From Algibacter miyuki (GTDB lineage: Bacteria > Bacteroidota > Bacteroidia > Flavobacteriales > Flavobacteriaceae), in the NCBI RefSeq assembly GCF_030409805.1, contig NZ_JAUFQP010000010.1:191001-255000 (forward strand): a stretch of DNA of 64,000 bases, read 5' to 3'. The position numbers were made by a program, and so were the translations under genes. Of the stretch, positions 17,701 to 25,045 are shown piece by piece (position 1 is the first letter of the stretch; each line of letters begins with the position of its first letter). The notes below the pieces were generated by a model, which was not told where the DNA came from, did no database searches, and saw nothing but the letters and a program-made list of their open reading frames with translations.

Positions 17701-19664
17701 ACAACAATACAGCTCCAATGCAAACCATTTATGTTCGGGTAGAAAACGTAACCGATACCGATTGCTTTGCAACAAGCTCTTTTACTTTAGAGGTAGCTCC
17801 CGAACCTATTTACAACAAACCATCTCTATATTTAATTTGTGATGATATTACCAATGATGAAATTGCAGACTTCGATTTAAACTCGAAAACCATTGAAATT
17901 AAAGCGGGCGTTGTCAACCCTATTAATGTTACTTATCACCTTACTGAATTAGAAGCTGAGCGTAATAACAACCCTTTATCAACCACCAATTACACCAATA
18001 GAGTAAACCCACAAACGCTTTATGTGCGTATAGAAAGTAGTAATTCATTGTGCTATGTTGTTGAAACGTTGAGCTTAAATATTATTGCGGCTCCAGACAT
18101 TTCGGAAGTTACCGCAGGTTTAACCAGTTGTGATAACGATTATGATGGGATTACAAATTTCAATTTAGAAGATGCTGAATTTGAAATATATGATAGAATT
18201 CAATCTAACTTAAGTATTAATTATTTCGAAAATTTTGATGACATCAATACCGATGATGGCTTTGATAACTCAGGGGAAATAACCGACCCAACCAATTTCA
18301 GTTCAGCAACGCAAACCGTTTATATTAAGGTAACCAATACATTAACGGGCTGTTACAGTGTTATACCCCTCGATTTAACTGTTAATTTACCACCGATTAC
18401 ATTACCTATACAACCTATAGAAATTTGTGATAACGACAGCGATAGTTATGATTTATCACAAATAGACCTACTTATTGTGGATGATGCAAGTACCGTAACA
18501 ATTACCTACCACAGCTCCATGAATAATGCAGAAAACAACATGTTTCCTCTGCCCGATATCTTTACATATAGTAATTTAAATCATACATTTTACATTAGAG
18601 TTACATCTATTTCTAATGGTTGCCATATTGTGGTTCCTGTTAACTTAACCATTCATATTAAACCTCGTATAGCTTCAACTCCTGCAGATTTAATTGCTTG
18701 CGATGATGATGCAGATGGCTTATTTGAATTCGACCTTACTGATGCAAACCCCGCTATTCTAAATGGTCAAAATGCTAGCTCTCATCAAATTACTTATTAC
18801 ACCAATATTACCGATGCGGAATCGGGTACAAATGCACTAAACCCTTTATATACTTCGGAAAATGGCGAAACCATATATGTTAGGTTAGAATCGAATGTAA
18901 CATCTTGCTACTCGTTTACGCAATTTAACACCTATATCAACCCATTACCTATTGTTGACTTAAACAAAATTATTCCAATTTGTAACGATTCCGCGATTAC
19001 CATTAGCGCAGAAACCTTTGTACCAGGAGACCAATACTTATGGTCTACTGGCGCTACTACACCTGAAATACTTGTACAACCCGATGCTGACGGACCATAT
19101 AGTGTTACCGTAACCCGACCTTACCCTTCTGGTCCTAGTTGCGAATATTCTCATGATTTTATAGTAGAAAAATCCGATGCTGCTATTATTGATATCGCTC
19201 CTCCAACCGTACATTTTGCAGATCCTAATAGTATTACTGTAAATATCCGTTCCGGAAGCATAGGCGATTATGTTTATATTTTAGACAACGGAGAACCACA
19301 AACGTCCAACTTCTTCGCAGATGTTCCATTTGGAGAACATTTGATAACCGTGAGAGATTTAAATGGATGTATGGATGCTACTAGAAGCGTATTTGTATTT
19401 GATATTCCGAAGTACTTTACACCAAACAACGATTTATATAACGACACCTGGCATGTTATTGGAGCGAACCAATTGCCTGGCACGGTAGTCTATATTTATA
19501 ACCGCTACGGAAAACTATTAAAAACCTTAACTCATGCTTCAGACGGATGGGATGGCACTTTTAATGGACAAAACTTACCCGCAGATGACTATTGGTATCT
19601 AGCAAAAATAGTACAAGATGGTAATGCTTTTGATTTAAGAGGGCATTTCTCACTGAAACGATAA
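14769..19664 (+). CDS. Giant T9SS type B repeat protein with choice-of-anchor L domain
   Basis: Start set at ATG 14769, which yields the signal peptide MRLLYSLLILLICSCSSAYAQ; an upstream GTG at 14724 would put 15 polar residues in front. 1631 residues. Residues about 22-265 match the choice-of-anchor L domain ('FPFETGIMLSTG', 'FLFASEDYDG'-like segment). An Ig-like module follows (to about 345), then about eleven repeats of roughly 96 residues (nt 15811-18960), each opening with 'C(D/E)xDxDGxxxFDL' and ending 'QxIYVRIExxxTGC'. The acidic DxDxDG starts look calcium-binding. Another Ig-like module precedes the type B CTD ('IPKYFTPNNDLYNDTWHV' to 'GHFSLKR'). Likely a long stalk-like adhesin on the cell surface. 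Confidence 0.87.
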   Translation: MRLLYSLLILLICSCSSAYAQKISVDGGMGLQALVEDNLVDGCVDISNVQSAINGSAYGFQSYGYFERAGSNFPFETGIMLSTGAAESGGNGEISIPLSEGSTVWGTDPDLEAALGTSNTLNATSIEFDIVSISSQFQFNYLFASEDYDGVNPCQVSDGFVFLIKETGSAGPYENIAIIPGTTTPVNTSTVHPNLLPACAAENDEYFAGYNNGDTNYIGRTTVLTASTTITPYVSYHVKLIIADQTDGTFDSAVFIEGDSFKILDLGEDITSCESAALLDGNINNPYANYQWFRNNTPISGATNPTYTATTSGLYRIEVTVTLNGSDCVESDEIDILLNIEEDITPIPDYELCDDSRGDEIEIFDLSTQSDALRANIPFTNYTFSYHYNETEARANINPILTPIPNTLSNPQNIFVRIEDLNTGCFTYTNFNLYVNPLPLIDTPTTLEACDTDDLPDGKAIIDLTQKDDEITRGQTDLLVSYHYSQPDADTGANPIPSPYQNINTTNERVFVRVEDPDTGCINYTELAVNITISPIVNRDTQFMDACDSDQDGAASFDLTQSIDDILQGLTNVTVTFHESINDAQNGTNPIANQTNYEYINPDGEPGFRPLYVRIEDDNTGCPTIVPLEVHTNLLLTGTDTGFFALCDTNEDPDDVEQFNLNSVETYIANDLPDPIEINFFESEDDRNANINPINKSVLYTAQSPTRLFIALENTLTGCAEVSDITLVVNPILLFNPAVPLPYCSPDENPEVSIDLHSLDPTVLNNHTEFSVTYFGELVDAENNTNQLPPFYTNTSSIETIYARIEHESTGCSTINPFQIEIKTAPAATPPDDIKVCDSDLDGFAIINLEDNQAEIVADPSIVTFSYFTDLDDANNAINPIVTPTAYNANTQTIFVRIESSGNTSGCYNIVEQQIIVNTEPVFDTISNFQICEVDGDSTADFLLVEKDSDILNGQTGKEVFYFEDASFTIPIDKNVIYNNTAPMQTIYVRVENVTDTDCFATSSFTLEVAPEPIYNKPSLYLICDDITNDEIADFDLNSKTIEIKAGVVNPINVTYHLTELEAERNNNPLSTTNYTNRVNPQTLYVRIESSNSLCYVVETLSLNIIAAPDISEVTAGLTSCDNDYDGITNFNLEDAEFEIYDRIQSNLSINYFENFDDINTDDGFDNSGEITDPTNFSSATQTVYIKVTNTLTGCYSVIPLDLTVNLPPITLPIQPIEICDNDSDSYDLSQIDLLIVDDASTVTITYHSSMNNAENNMFPLPDIFTYSNLNHTFYIRVTSISNGCHIVVPVNLTIHIKPRIASTPADLIACDDDADGLFEFDLTDANPAILNGQNASSHQITYYTNITDAESGTNALNPLYTSENGETIYVRLESNVTSCYSFTQFNTYINPLPIVDLNKIIPICNDSAITISAETFVPGDQYLWSTGATTPEILVQPDADGPYSVTVTRPYPSGPSCEYSHDFIVEKSDAAIIDIAPPTVHFADPNSITVNIRSGSIGDYVYILDNGEPQTSNFFADVPFGEHLITVRDLNGCMDATRSVFVFDIPKYFTPNNDLYNDTWHVIGANQLPGTVVYIYNRYGKLLKTLTHASDGWDGTFNGQNLPADDYWYLAKIVQDGNAFDLRGHFSLKR
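15811..18960 (+). repeat. Eleven tandem protein-level repeats of about 96 residues
   Basis: The start of each unit is marked by a Cys-Asp/Glu motif and an acidic loop: CDDSRGDE, CDTDDLPDG, CDSDQDG, CDTNEDPDD, CSPDENPE, CDSDLDG, CEVDGDS, CDDITNDE, CDNDYDG, CDNDSDS and CDDDADG. Each is followed by 'FDL/FNL', 'xxSYHxSxxDA' and 'IYVRIE...C'. The nucleotide sequences have diverged, so this is an old expansion. Confidence 0.8.
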
Positions 19665-19731
19665 CAGTGTAAATTAAGTTGCGCTCTTTCAAAAAGGATA
19701 AGTCAATATTATTCTTTATTTTAAAACGAAA

Positions 19732-19772
19732 AAAAGCCTTTCGGATATAAATTATATATCTGAAAGGCTTTT
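19732..19772. terminator. Bidirectional terminator between surface-protein and stress operons
   Basis: Arms 19732-19749 and 19755-19772 pair over 18 bp (AAAAGCCTTTC with GAAAGGCTTTT at the base, one G-U pair), with A and T runs on the two sides. It separates convergent genes ending at 19664 (+) and 19850 (-), so it can stop transcription from both. Confidence 0.88.
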
Positions 19773-19849
19773 GTTTATATACTATCCTTCGCTTTACTGT
19801 TTTGTGTTACACATTAGTTTTTAAACTCCAATCTATGAACACAAATGAG

Positions 19850-20674
19850 TTACTGATGGATAGTTAAAACCGGGTTTTTATGAAGTTTTTCTAAGGTAGA
19901 AATAACTTTAGATTTACATAACCCAATTTTTCTAAGTAGATCTGGTTTTTTATCGACTACACACATAATATTATTAAGATGAGAAGTTGCATATTTTTTT
20001 AAATTACTAGATTTTTCCGTAAACTCTACGATAACAGCTTTATCTGTTTGATTTTCTAAATGGGTGCACAGTAATTTAATATTCCTACTAGTTTCTTCTG
20101 GCATATTTTCCTCACTAGTAAGTGCTAAAACGGTCACTTTAAAATTAGTGTTTTTAAAGGTTTCTAAAAAGCTATCAATTTCTCTAGTTTGCACTTCTTC
20201 GGTAAAATTTGACGCTATAGTTAGATTGATTTTTTTATTCATAGAAGCGTATGGAGGAACAACCAAAACGGGGCAAGTTCTAATTTTTCCAACAATAGCT
20301 TCTATATTTTTACTGATTTTCGCATCACCTTTCAAGACTATTAAATCCACATTTACACTTTCAATATGCTTCTCTATAGCTTTCACTAGAGATAATCCTT
20401 CAGAAATAACATGATATTCATGCTTCTCATTATTCCTATTTACAGCGTATTCTTCGAGTAAATCGCCTAAGCGTTGTAAAGATTCTTCTTTAGGTTTTTC
20501 AAACCATTCATCATCTGCCTGCAGCATTTCTATAGCACTTAAACCGCCTGCTCCATAATTATAAACATTAAGAAAATAAAACGCGCAGTCCTCATTTTTA
20601 AAGAGCTCTGTAATATAATTGATAGCCTTGTAACTATTTGTAGAGAAGTCTGTGGGAATTAAAATCTTTTTCAT
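19850..20674 (-). CDS. Tandem-domain universal stress protein (UspA family)
   Basis: 274 residues, two Usp domains. The first begins MKKILIPTDFSTNSYKAI (strand plus helix typical of Usp) and ends with 'IVLKGDAKISKNIEAIVGKI' then 'CPVLVVPP' (about 112-145), a variant of the G-x2-G-x9-G(S/T) nucleotide-binding loop. The second domain (about 150-274) is degenerate but ends with 'KNPVLTIH'. Usp proteins help survival under starvation, anoxia or membrane stress. It is the last gene of the glutamate dehydrogenase operon, 9 nt after the 129-residue gene, before a strong terminator. Variant loop makes ATP binding uncertain. Confidence 0.88.
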   Translation of the reverse strand: MKKILIPTDFSTNSYKAINYITELFKNEDCAFYFLNVYNYGAGGLSAIEMLQADDEWFEKPKEESLQRLGDLLEEYAVNRNNEKHEYHVISEGLSLVKAIEKHIESVNVDLIVLKGDAKISKNIEAIVGKIRTCPVLVVPPYASMNKKINLTIASNFTEEVQTREIDSFLETFKNTNFKVTVLALTSEENMPEETSRNIKLLCTHLENQTDKAVIVEFTEKSSNLKKYATSHLNNIMCVVDKKPDLLRKIGLCKSKVISTLEKLHKNPVLTIHQ

Positions 20675-20683
20675 GTTTTCTAA

Positions 20684-21073
20684 TTATTTAAGTTTATACC
20701 GCATTAACAATTTATAAATATGTGTTTCAAAATCAGTGAACTCTTTCAATATGAGCTTATACTGTTCTCTTCTTTTATCGTGCAACTTAGCCCGTGCTTC
20801 ATTGTACTCTGTTTTACCGTATTCAAATTCAATTTTCAAATCCTGACTATACTTACAAAATGCTCCTGTAAGTAAAACATTTTTTCGACGGAGTGCTTTA
20901 ATTAGATTTTCAACCGACGGATTTTGAATAAGCCGTTTTTCTAAAACAATAAAGCAATCTAATTTGTTGTTAAATTGTTCTAATGTATAGAGCCAAAGAT
21001 TTAATTCTTTTAAATCTTTTTGAATACAAAGTCGCCTTTGATTGTCTATTCTATGTAATAAAATATGGTCCAA
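20684..21073 (-). CDS. Small helical protein of unknown function (paralogue of the next-upstream gene)
   Basis: 129 residues, no signal peptide, predicted almost entirely helical and rich in charged residues. I do not recognise the family. Its pattern 'ELNLWLYTLEQFNNKLD' near residue 24 and 'RREQYKLILKEFTDFE' near residue 100 parallels 'ELGNWINHVKYIQKELD' and 'YLYHIDKYRRLKDEVF' in the 134-residue neighbour, so the two are probably old duplicates. Position between Gre-like and Usp genes suggests a stress role, by context only. Confidence 0.65.
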   Translation of the reverse strand: MDHILLHRIDNQRRLCIQKDLKELNLWLYTLEQFNNKLDCFIVLEKRLIQNPSVENLIKALRRKNVLLTGAFCKYSQDLKIEFEYGKTEYNEARAKLHDKRREQYKLILKEFTDFETHIYKLLMRYKLK

Positions 21074-21104
21074 AAATTTTTATTAATTAAGTACTATTCT
21101 TTTT

Positions 21105-21509
21105 TTACAGTGTTAGTTTAGTATGTATAACACTAAACACTTCATCTTTTAATCGTCTGTATTTATCAATATGGTAGAGGTAACTTCTTCTATAACTTTC
21201 ATGTTCTGTTATGTATACCATATCGCATTGCATGTCATCACATTCAATTAAGTTCGAGCGTAATAACACATATTTATTAAGTGCATTGAGTAAGATTTGA
21301 TTTTCTGCTTGCTTTTTTGATAACTTATCTAAGACATCATCTGCTTCTACTTTTTGACTTACAGCATTATATATACCTGTTATATTATCCAATTCTTTTT
21401 GAATATATTTAACATGGTTAATCCAATTCCCCAGTTCACTGGTGTTGATTTTATGTGTAATATCAACATCAGAATCATGATCGTAAATTTCTAAATGTTC
21501 TGTTTTCAT
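21105..21509 (-). CDS. Small helical protein of unknown function
   Basis: 134 residues, soluble, helical and acidic at the N-terminus (MKTEHLEIYDHDSDVDI). Heptad-like spacing in the middle suggests a coiled coil or four-helix bundle. It lies 13 nt downstream of the Gre-like gene and 31 nt upstream of the 129-residue gene, all on the same strand. No named family recognised; see the neighbour for evidence of common origin. Confidence 0.65.
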   Translation of the reverse strand: MKTEHLEIYDHDSDVDITHKINTSELGNWINHVKYIQKELDNITGIYNAVSQKVEADDVLDKLSKKQAENQILLNALNKYVLLRSNLIECDDMQCDMVYITEHESYRRSYLYHIDKYRRLKDEVFSVIHTKLTL

Positions 21510-21522
21510 TTTTAAAGATTTT

Positions 21523-21942
21523 TTAAATTACTAGATTTAAACCTTTAGCGGTTTCTTCTTGATTTACTTGGGCTATTTTTAAATGATGCCTTCCTCCCGG
21601 AAAATCCCAAATAATTGTATCACCTTCGGCATAACCAATTAGCGCTGCACCCATAGGTGCTAAAATTGAAACTTTATTTTGATGCACATTTCTCTCGGTT
21701 GGAATAACCAATTGCAATGTTTTTTCTATGCCATTCTCAAAAATTAAAGTAGCCTTGCTATTAAAGCGGATAACGTCGCTTGGCATTTTTTCATTATCCA
21801 TTATTTGAGCTTCTTTGAGCTCATCACTTAGTTTTTGCAAAGAATTTTGAGTCTCAAAATCGCCCGCATAACCAGACACATTAAGTATACGCTTTAAATA
21901 AACGTATTCTTTTTTCTCTAATATTAAGCTACCGTACTTCAT
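21523..21942 (-). CDS. GreA/GreB/Rnk-family transcription elongation factor-like protein
   Basis: Start set at the ATG at 21940-21942 (MKYGSLILEKKEYVYLKRIL), giving 139 residues; the longer frame to 22026 would overlap the glutamate dehydrogenase gene. The C-terminal FKBP-like domain is clear: 'VSILAPMGAALIGYAEGD' followed by 'IIWDFPGGRHHLKIAQV'. The N-terminal coiled coil is short, about 50 residues, as in Rnk and other RNA-polymerase secondary-channel factors rather than full GreA. These proteins bind RNA polymerase and modulate pausing or initiation. Placement between glutamate dehydrogenase and stress genes suggests use under slow growth. Confidence 0.82.
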   Translation of the reverse strand: MKYGSLILEKKEYVYLKRILNVSGYAGDFETQNSLQKLSDELKEAQIMDNEKMPSDVIRFNSKATLIFENGIEKTLQLVIPTERNVHQNKVSILAPMGAALIGYAEGDTIIWDFPGGRHHLKIAQVNQEETAKGLNLVI

Positions 21943-21968
21943 TTTTATTTTATTTTTATCAATTCTCT

Positions 21969-23270
21969 TTATGGAAATATCCCTCTTAACACATAGGCTT
22001 TCTCTATGCGTTCTATAGCAATACAATAGGCTGCTGTGCGCATATCCAAAGATTCTTTTATAGAATATTCATAAACTTTATTAAACGATTCTTTTAATTT
22101 TTTATCAAGTTTTGCAACCACTTCATCCAACTGCCAAAGCTCTCCATTTCTGTTTTGCAACCATTCAAAATAACTTCCAATAACACCTCCTGAATTACAT
22201 AAAATATCAGGTATTATAGTCACTCCTTTTTCAATTAAAATCTGTTCGCCTTCTACATTTGTAGGCCCATTAGCTCCTTCAGCAATAAGGCTTGCTTTTA
22301 TGTGTGGCGCATTTTCTTTTGTAATTTGATTCCCCAAGGCTGCAGGAATTAAAATGTCGCAATCTATTCCGAAAAACGTATCATTAGCGGTATCATTAGC
22401 AACAGGAAAACCTACAATACTGCCCGCATTAGATTTAGCATAATTAAACAAGTTTTCTACACCAATACCTTTTTGGTTTTCAATGCTACCAAAAGCATCT
22501 TGTACCGCTACAAGAATAGCGCCTTCTTTTTCTAAAAAATAAGATGCCCAATACCCAACATTACCAAATCCTTGCACAATAAACTTTTTACCTTCAAGAT
22601 TAGTTTCATTCTTGTCGGCCCAAAATTTAATAGTTAAAAAAACACCGTAACCCGTTGCGCGATCGCGACCTTCTAAACCTCCACTTCCGGCAGGTTTACC
22701 AGTAACAACGTGTAAATTTGCTGAACGTTCTGCTGGCGGACGCGTACTCATATAAGTGTCCGAAATCCATGCCATAGTTTGGCTATTGGTATTCACATCT
22801 GGAGCAGGAATATCATGTTCTGGCCCAATATTATCGGCTAAAGCAAAAGTGAAACGTCTTGTTATACGTTCTAATTCTGATGTTGAATATTTAGAAGGGT
22901 CTAACTGAATTCCCCCTTTACCTCCACCGTAAGGCAAACCAGCCAAAGATGTTTTCCATGTCATCCACATGGCAAGCGCTCTCGCGGCATCGATATCTAC
23001 CGTTGGGTGATAACGTAAACCACCTTTATATGGGCCTAATGCGTTATTGTGTTGTACACGATAACCGGTAAAAATCTCAACCTCGCCATTATCCATTTTT
23101 ACAGGAAAATGAACAATAATTTCGTTATTGGTAATACTTAAGATCTTGCGAATATTAGGATGAAGGTTAATTTTATCAGCCGCACTGTTAAACTGATTTA
23201 AAACATTTTCCATCATCCCTCGCAATGGTTTTTTTACTACTTTTTTATTTAATTCTGCTTCTGCAATCAT
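21969..23270 (-). CDS. gdhA: Glutamate dehydrogenase (Glu/Leu/Phe/Val dehydrogenase family)
   Basis: 433 residues, the length of hexameric glutamate dehydrogenases. The substrate site has 'GPYKGGLRYHP' (79-89), catalytic Lys118 in 'PYGGGKGG' and Asp158 in 'PAPDVN'. The Rossmann motif is GFGNVG (234-239). It interconverts glutamate and 2-oxoglutarate plus ammonia; an acidic residue after the second strand ('VAVQD') favours NAD over NADP, though this is not proof. It starts 84 nt after the small cysteine-rich gene with no strong terminator between, so it may be driven by the sigma-54 promoter at 23562-23576. A 7-bp inverted repeat (23299-23305/23316-23322) lies in the gap. Confidence 0.93.
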   Translation of the reverse strand: MIAEAELNKKVVKKPLRGMMENVLNQFNSAADKINLHPNIRKILSITNNEIIVHFPVKMDNGEVEIFTGYRVQHNNALGPYKGGLRYHPTVDIDAARALAMWMTWKTSLAGLPYGGGKGGIQLDPSKYSTSELERITRRFTFALADNIGPEHDIPAPDVNTNSQTMAWISDTYMSTRPPAERSANLHVVTGKPAGSGGLEGRDRATGYGVFLTIKFWADKNETNLEGKKFIVQGFGNVGYWASYFLEKEGAILVAVQDAFGSIENQKGIGVENLFNYAKSNAGSIVGFPVANDTANDTFFGIDCDILIPAALGNQITKENAPHIKASLIAEGANGPTNVEGEQILIEKGVTIIPDILCNSGGVIGSYFEWLQNRNGELWQLDEVVAKLDKKLKESFNKVYEYSIKESLDMRTAAYCIAIERIEKAYVLRGIFP

Positions 23271-23298
23271 CTTTTCTGTTTTTAATATTTTTCACTTT

Positions 23299-23322
23299 AA
23301 ACAACATTTATTGGGGTTGTTT
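23299..23322. repeat. Inverted repeat AAACAAC-N10-GTTGTTT in the gdhA leader
   Basis: Arms 23299-23305 and 23316-23322 are perfect complements. Read on the minus strand it is not followed by a U run, so it is not a convincing terminator. It may be a regulator site or an mRNA processing hairpin. Confidence 0.4.
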
Positions 23323-23354
23323 TATCTGTTTAAACTTTCCTCTATTTTCAGATA

Positions 23355-23528
23355 CTATAACTGCCTTCGCATCTTTTTTTCTAAGGTTAAAACGGGTGGA
23401 ACAAATCGAGAACTTAACTCCTCCATATCATACTCACTACACGACCAAACTTTTTCCTTTTGAGATGTTAGCACACAAACGTCCTTGTGTATACAACTTG
23501 GGCATATATTAAATTGATTTGTATTCAT
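23355..23528 (-). CDS. 57-residue cysteine-rich small protein
   Basis: Read from the ATG at 23526-23528 to TAG at 23355-23357. The sequence opens MNTNQFNICPSCIHKDVC and has cysteines at 9, 12, 18 and 30 (C-x2-C-x5-C-x11-C, the last in 'WSC'). That spacing suits a zinc knuckle or small iron-sulfur/redox site. Below the usual 60-residue cut-off, so easy to miss. It lies about 20 nt downstream of the expected start site of a consensus sigma-54 promoter, which strongly supports expression, and 84 nt before glutamate dehydrogenase. No family name recalled. Possible redox or metal sensor or RNA-polymerase-associated knuckle; this is inference. Confidence 0.65.
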   Translation of the reverse strand: MNTNQFNICPSCIHKDVCVLTSQKEKVWSCSEYDMEELSSRFVPPVLTLEKKMRRQL

Positions 23529-23561
23529 TTTATAATATTTTTTATTCTTATACCATAAAAG

Positions 23562-23576
23562 GCAACTCTTGTGCCA
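23562..23576 (-). promoter_or_regulatory. Sigma-54 (RpoN) promoter, minus-24/minus-12 elements
   Basis: On the minus strand TGGCAC (23576-23571), five bases, then TTGC (23565-23562). This is an exact TGGCAC-N5-TTGC match with the invariant GG-N10-GC spacing. It points at the small cysteine-rich gene and the glutamate dehydrogenase operon. The gene directly upstream encodes a sigma-54 activator. Confidence 0.78.
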
Positions 23577-23605
23577 TGCGGAATGACGCTAGGTATAGAA
23601 ACACG

Positions 23606-23631
23606 AAAACCCTTTATGAATAAAGGGTTTT
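23606..23631. terminator. Terminator of the kinase/activator operon
   Basis: AAAACCCTTTAT (23606-23617) and ATAAAGGGTTTT (23620-23631) are perfect complements; the innermost pairs open to form the loop. It lies about 80 nt after the stop of the sigma-54 activator gene and before the sigma-54 promoter, insulating the two units. Confidence 0.75.
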
Positions 23632-23663
23632 GCTTATACTTAAAGAAATGAATTGTTTTTTTA

Positions 23664-23686
23664 AACCGGTACAAAATTACCCGGTT
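23664..23686. promoter_or_regulatory. Candidate enhancer (upstream activating sequence) AACCGG-N11-CCGGTT
   Basis: Perfect 6-bp inverted repeat, arms 23664-23669 and 23681-23686. It is about 110 bp upstream of the sigma-54 promoter, the usual distance for NtrC-type enhancers, and GC-rich against an AT-rich background. It is a plausible binding site for the Fis-type domain of the adjacent activator. Confidence 0.5.
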
Positions 23687-23713
23687 GGGAGAAAATGTCT
23701 CAACAAAAAGAAG

Positions 23714-25042
23714 TTATTCTGAAAGCTTTTGACGAATGGTTTTTCTATCTATTTGAAGAATTTCGGCGGCCTTAGTTTTGTTATTACCTGTGGCTCTCAA
23801 TACTTTTTCTATATATTTTTTTTCGACAACTTTTAGAGGTTCAAAGGCATTATCGTTAAATTCAAAAGTATATTTTAAATGTTCGGGTAAATTGGCCACA
23901 TTTATAATTTTATCGCACATAATTACAGCACGTTGCACTACATTTTCTAACTCTCGAATATTCCCTGGCCAATTATATCGATGCAATATAGCCAAAGCTT
24001 CGGGTGTTATTTTTATAAATCGATCTTTATATTCTACGCCATATTTAAACAGAAATTTATCAACCAAAACCGGAATATCCTCCTTACGTTCTCGCAATGG
24101 AGCTACATGAATTTCCACAACTGTTAATCTGTAAAACAAATCTTCTCGAAAGGTTTGCTTCCTAATCATATCGCGCAAATCGCTATTAGTTGCTGCTATA
24201 ATTCGAATATCAATTTTCTCAGGCTTTTGTGCACCCACTTTAATCACTTCCTTTTCTTGCAACACACGTAATAAGCGTAACTGCACAGCTACCGGAGCAT
24301 TACCTATTTCATCTAAAAAAATAGTACCACCATGAGCCGCCTGAAAAAAGCCATCTCTATTAGTATCCGCTCCCGTGAAAGCCCCTTTTACGTAACCAAA
24401 TAACTCTGCTTCCAACAAATTTTCGGGTATGGCACCGCAGTTTACCACAATAAAAGGTGCTCTAGCAAATTTACCTTGGTAATGTATCGCACGAGCTACG
24501 AGTTCTTTTCCTGTACCACTTTCTCCGTTAATAAATACAGTGGCTTTGTTATCTTTTATCCGTTCGATAATTTGAATAACACTCTGTATTTCTTCAGATT
24601 CTCCAATAATATCGCCGTAAGCTTTATTTTTTTCTTCGGAAGGTTGAATCGTTTTTTGATTGTTTTCGTTAGAAATGGCCAACGATTTATTAACCGCATT
24701 TTGAAGTTCCTCTCTCGTGAATGGTTTCGTTAAATAATCGACCACACGAGATTTTATAAACGTGAGCGAATCTTGAACCGAAGGATAACCTGTAACTACT
24801 AATTTTGGTAATTTAGGATAATGTTCTGAAACAAATTTGATGAGTTCTGCTCCATCAATTTCGGGCATTTTTAAATCTGTAATAAGTAAATCTATTTTAG
24901 TATCTCGTAAAATAGTAACCGCTTCTTTTACAGAAATAGCCTTATAAGTATGATAATTCCACGACTGTAAATGCCGTTGTAATAGTTCTAGAATATGAAC
25001 ATCATCATCAACAATTAATATATTTTCTTTACGTAATGGCAT
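23714..25042 (-). CDS. Sigma-54-dependent response regulator (NtrC family)
   Basis: 442 residues. Receiver domain 5-120 with phospho-acceptor Asp56 in 'LLITDLKMP' and conserved Lys107 in 'DYLTKPF'. AAA+ domain about 143-380 with Walker A GESGTGKE (173-180) and the sigma-54 contact loop GAFTGA (220-225), which is intact. C-terminal Fis-type helix-turn-helix (about 400-442, 'NNKTKAAEILQIDRKTI'). It activates RNA polymerase carrying sigma-54 after phosphorylation. The stop/start gap to the histidine kinase gene is 3 nt, so they are cotranscribed and form a cognate pair. The nearest sigma-54 promoter is just downstream (23562-23576), which makes the stress operon the natural target. Confidence 0.94.
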   Translation of the reverse strand: MPLRKENILIVDDDVHILELLQRHLQSWNYHTYKAISVKEAVTILRDTKIDLLITDLKMPEIDGAELIKFVSEHYPKLPKLVVTGYPSVQDSLTFIKSRVVDYLTKPFTREELQNAVNKSLAISNENNQKTIQPSEEKNKAYGDIIGESEEIQSVIQIIERIKDNKATVFINGESGTGKELVARAIHYQGKFARAPFIVVNCGAIPENLLEAELFGYVKGAFTGADTNRDGFFQAAHGGTIFLDEIGNAPVAVQLRLLRVLQEKEVIKVGAQKPEKIDIRIIAATNSDLRDMIRKQTFREDLFYRLTVVEIHVAPLRERKEDIPVLVDKFLFKYGVEYKDRFIKITPEALAILHRYNWPGNIRELENVVQRAVIMCDKIINVANLPEHLKYTFEFNDNAFEPLKVVEKKYIEKVLRATGNNKTKAAEILQIDRKTIRQKLSE

Positions 25043-25045
25043 GCT

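Noticed and set aside
23225-23512. Plus-strand 95-residue ORF opposite the small cysteine-rich gene
   Set aside because: It is opposite a better-supported minus-strand ORF with a sigma-54 promoter, and its start lies inside the glutamate dehydrogenase gene. Composition is low-complexity at the start (runs of L and F).
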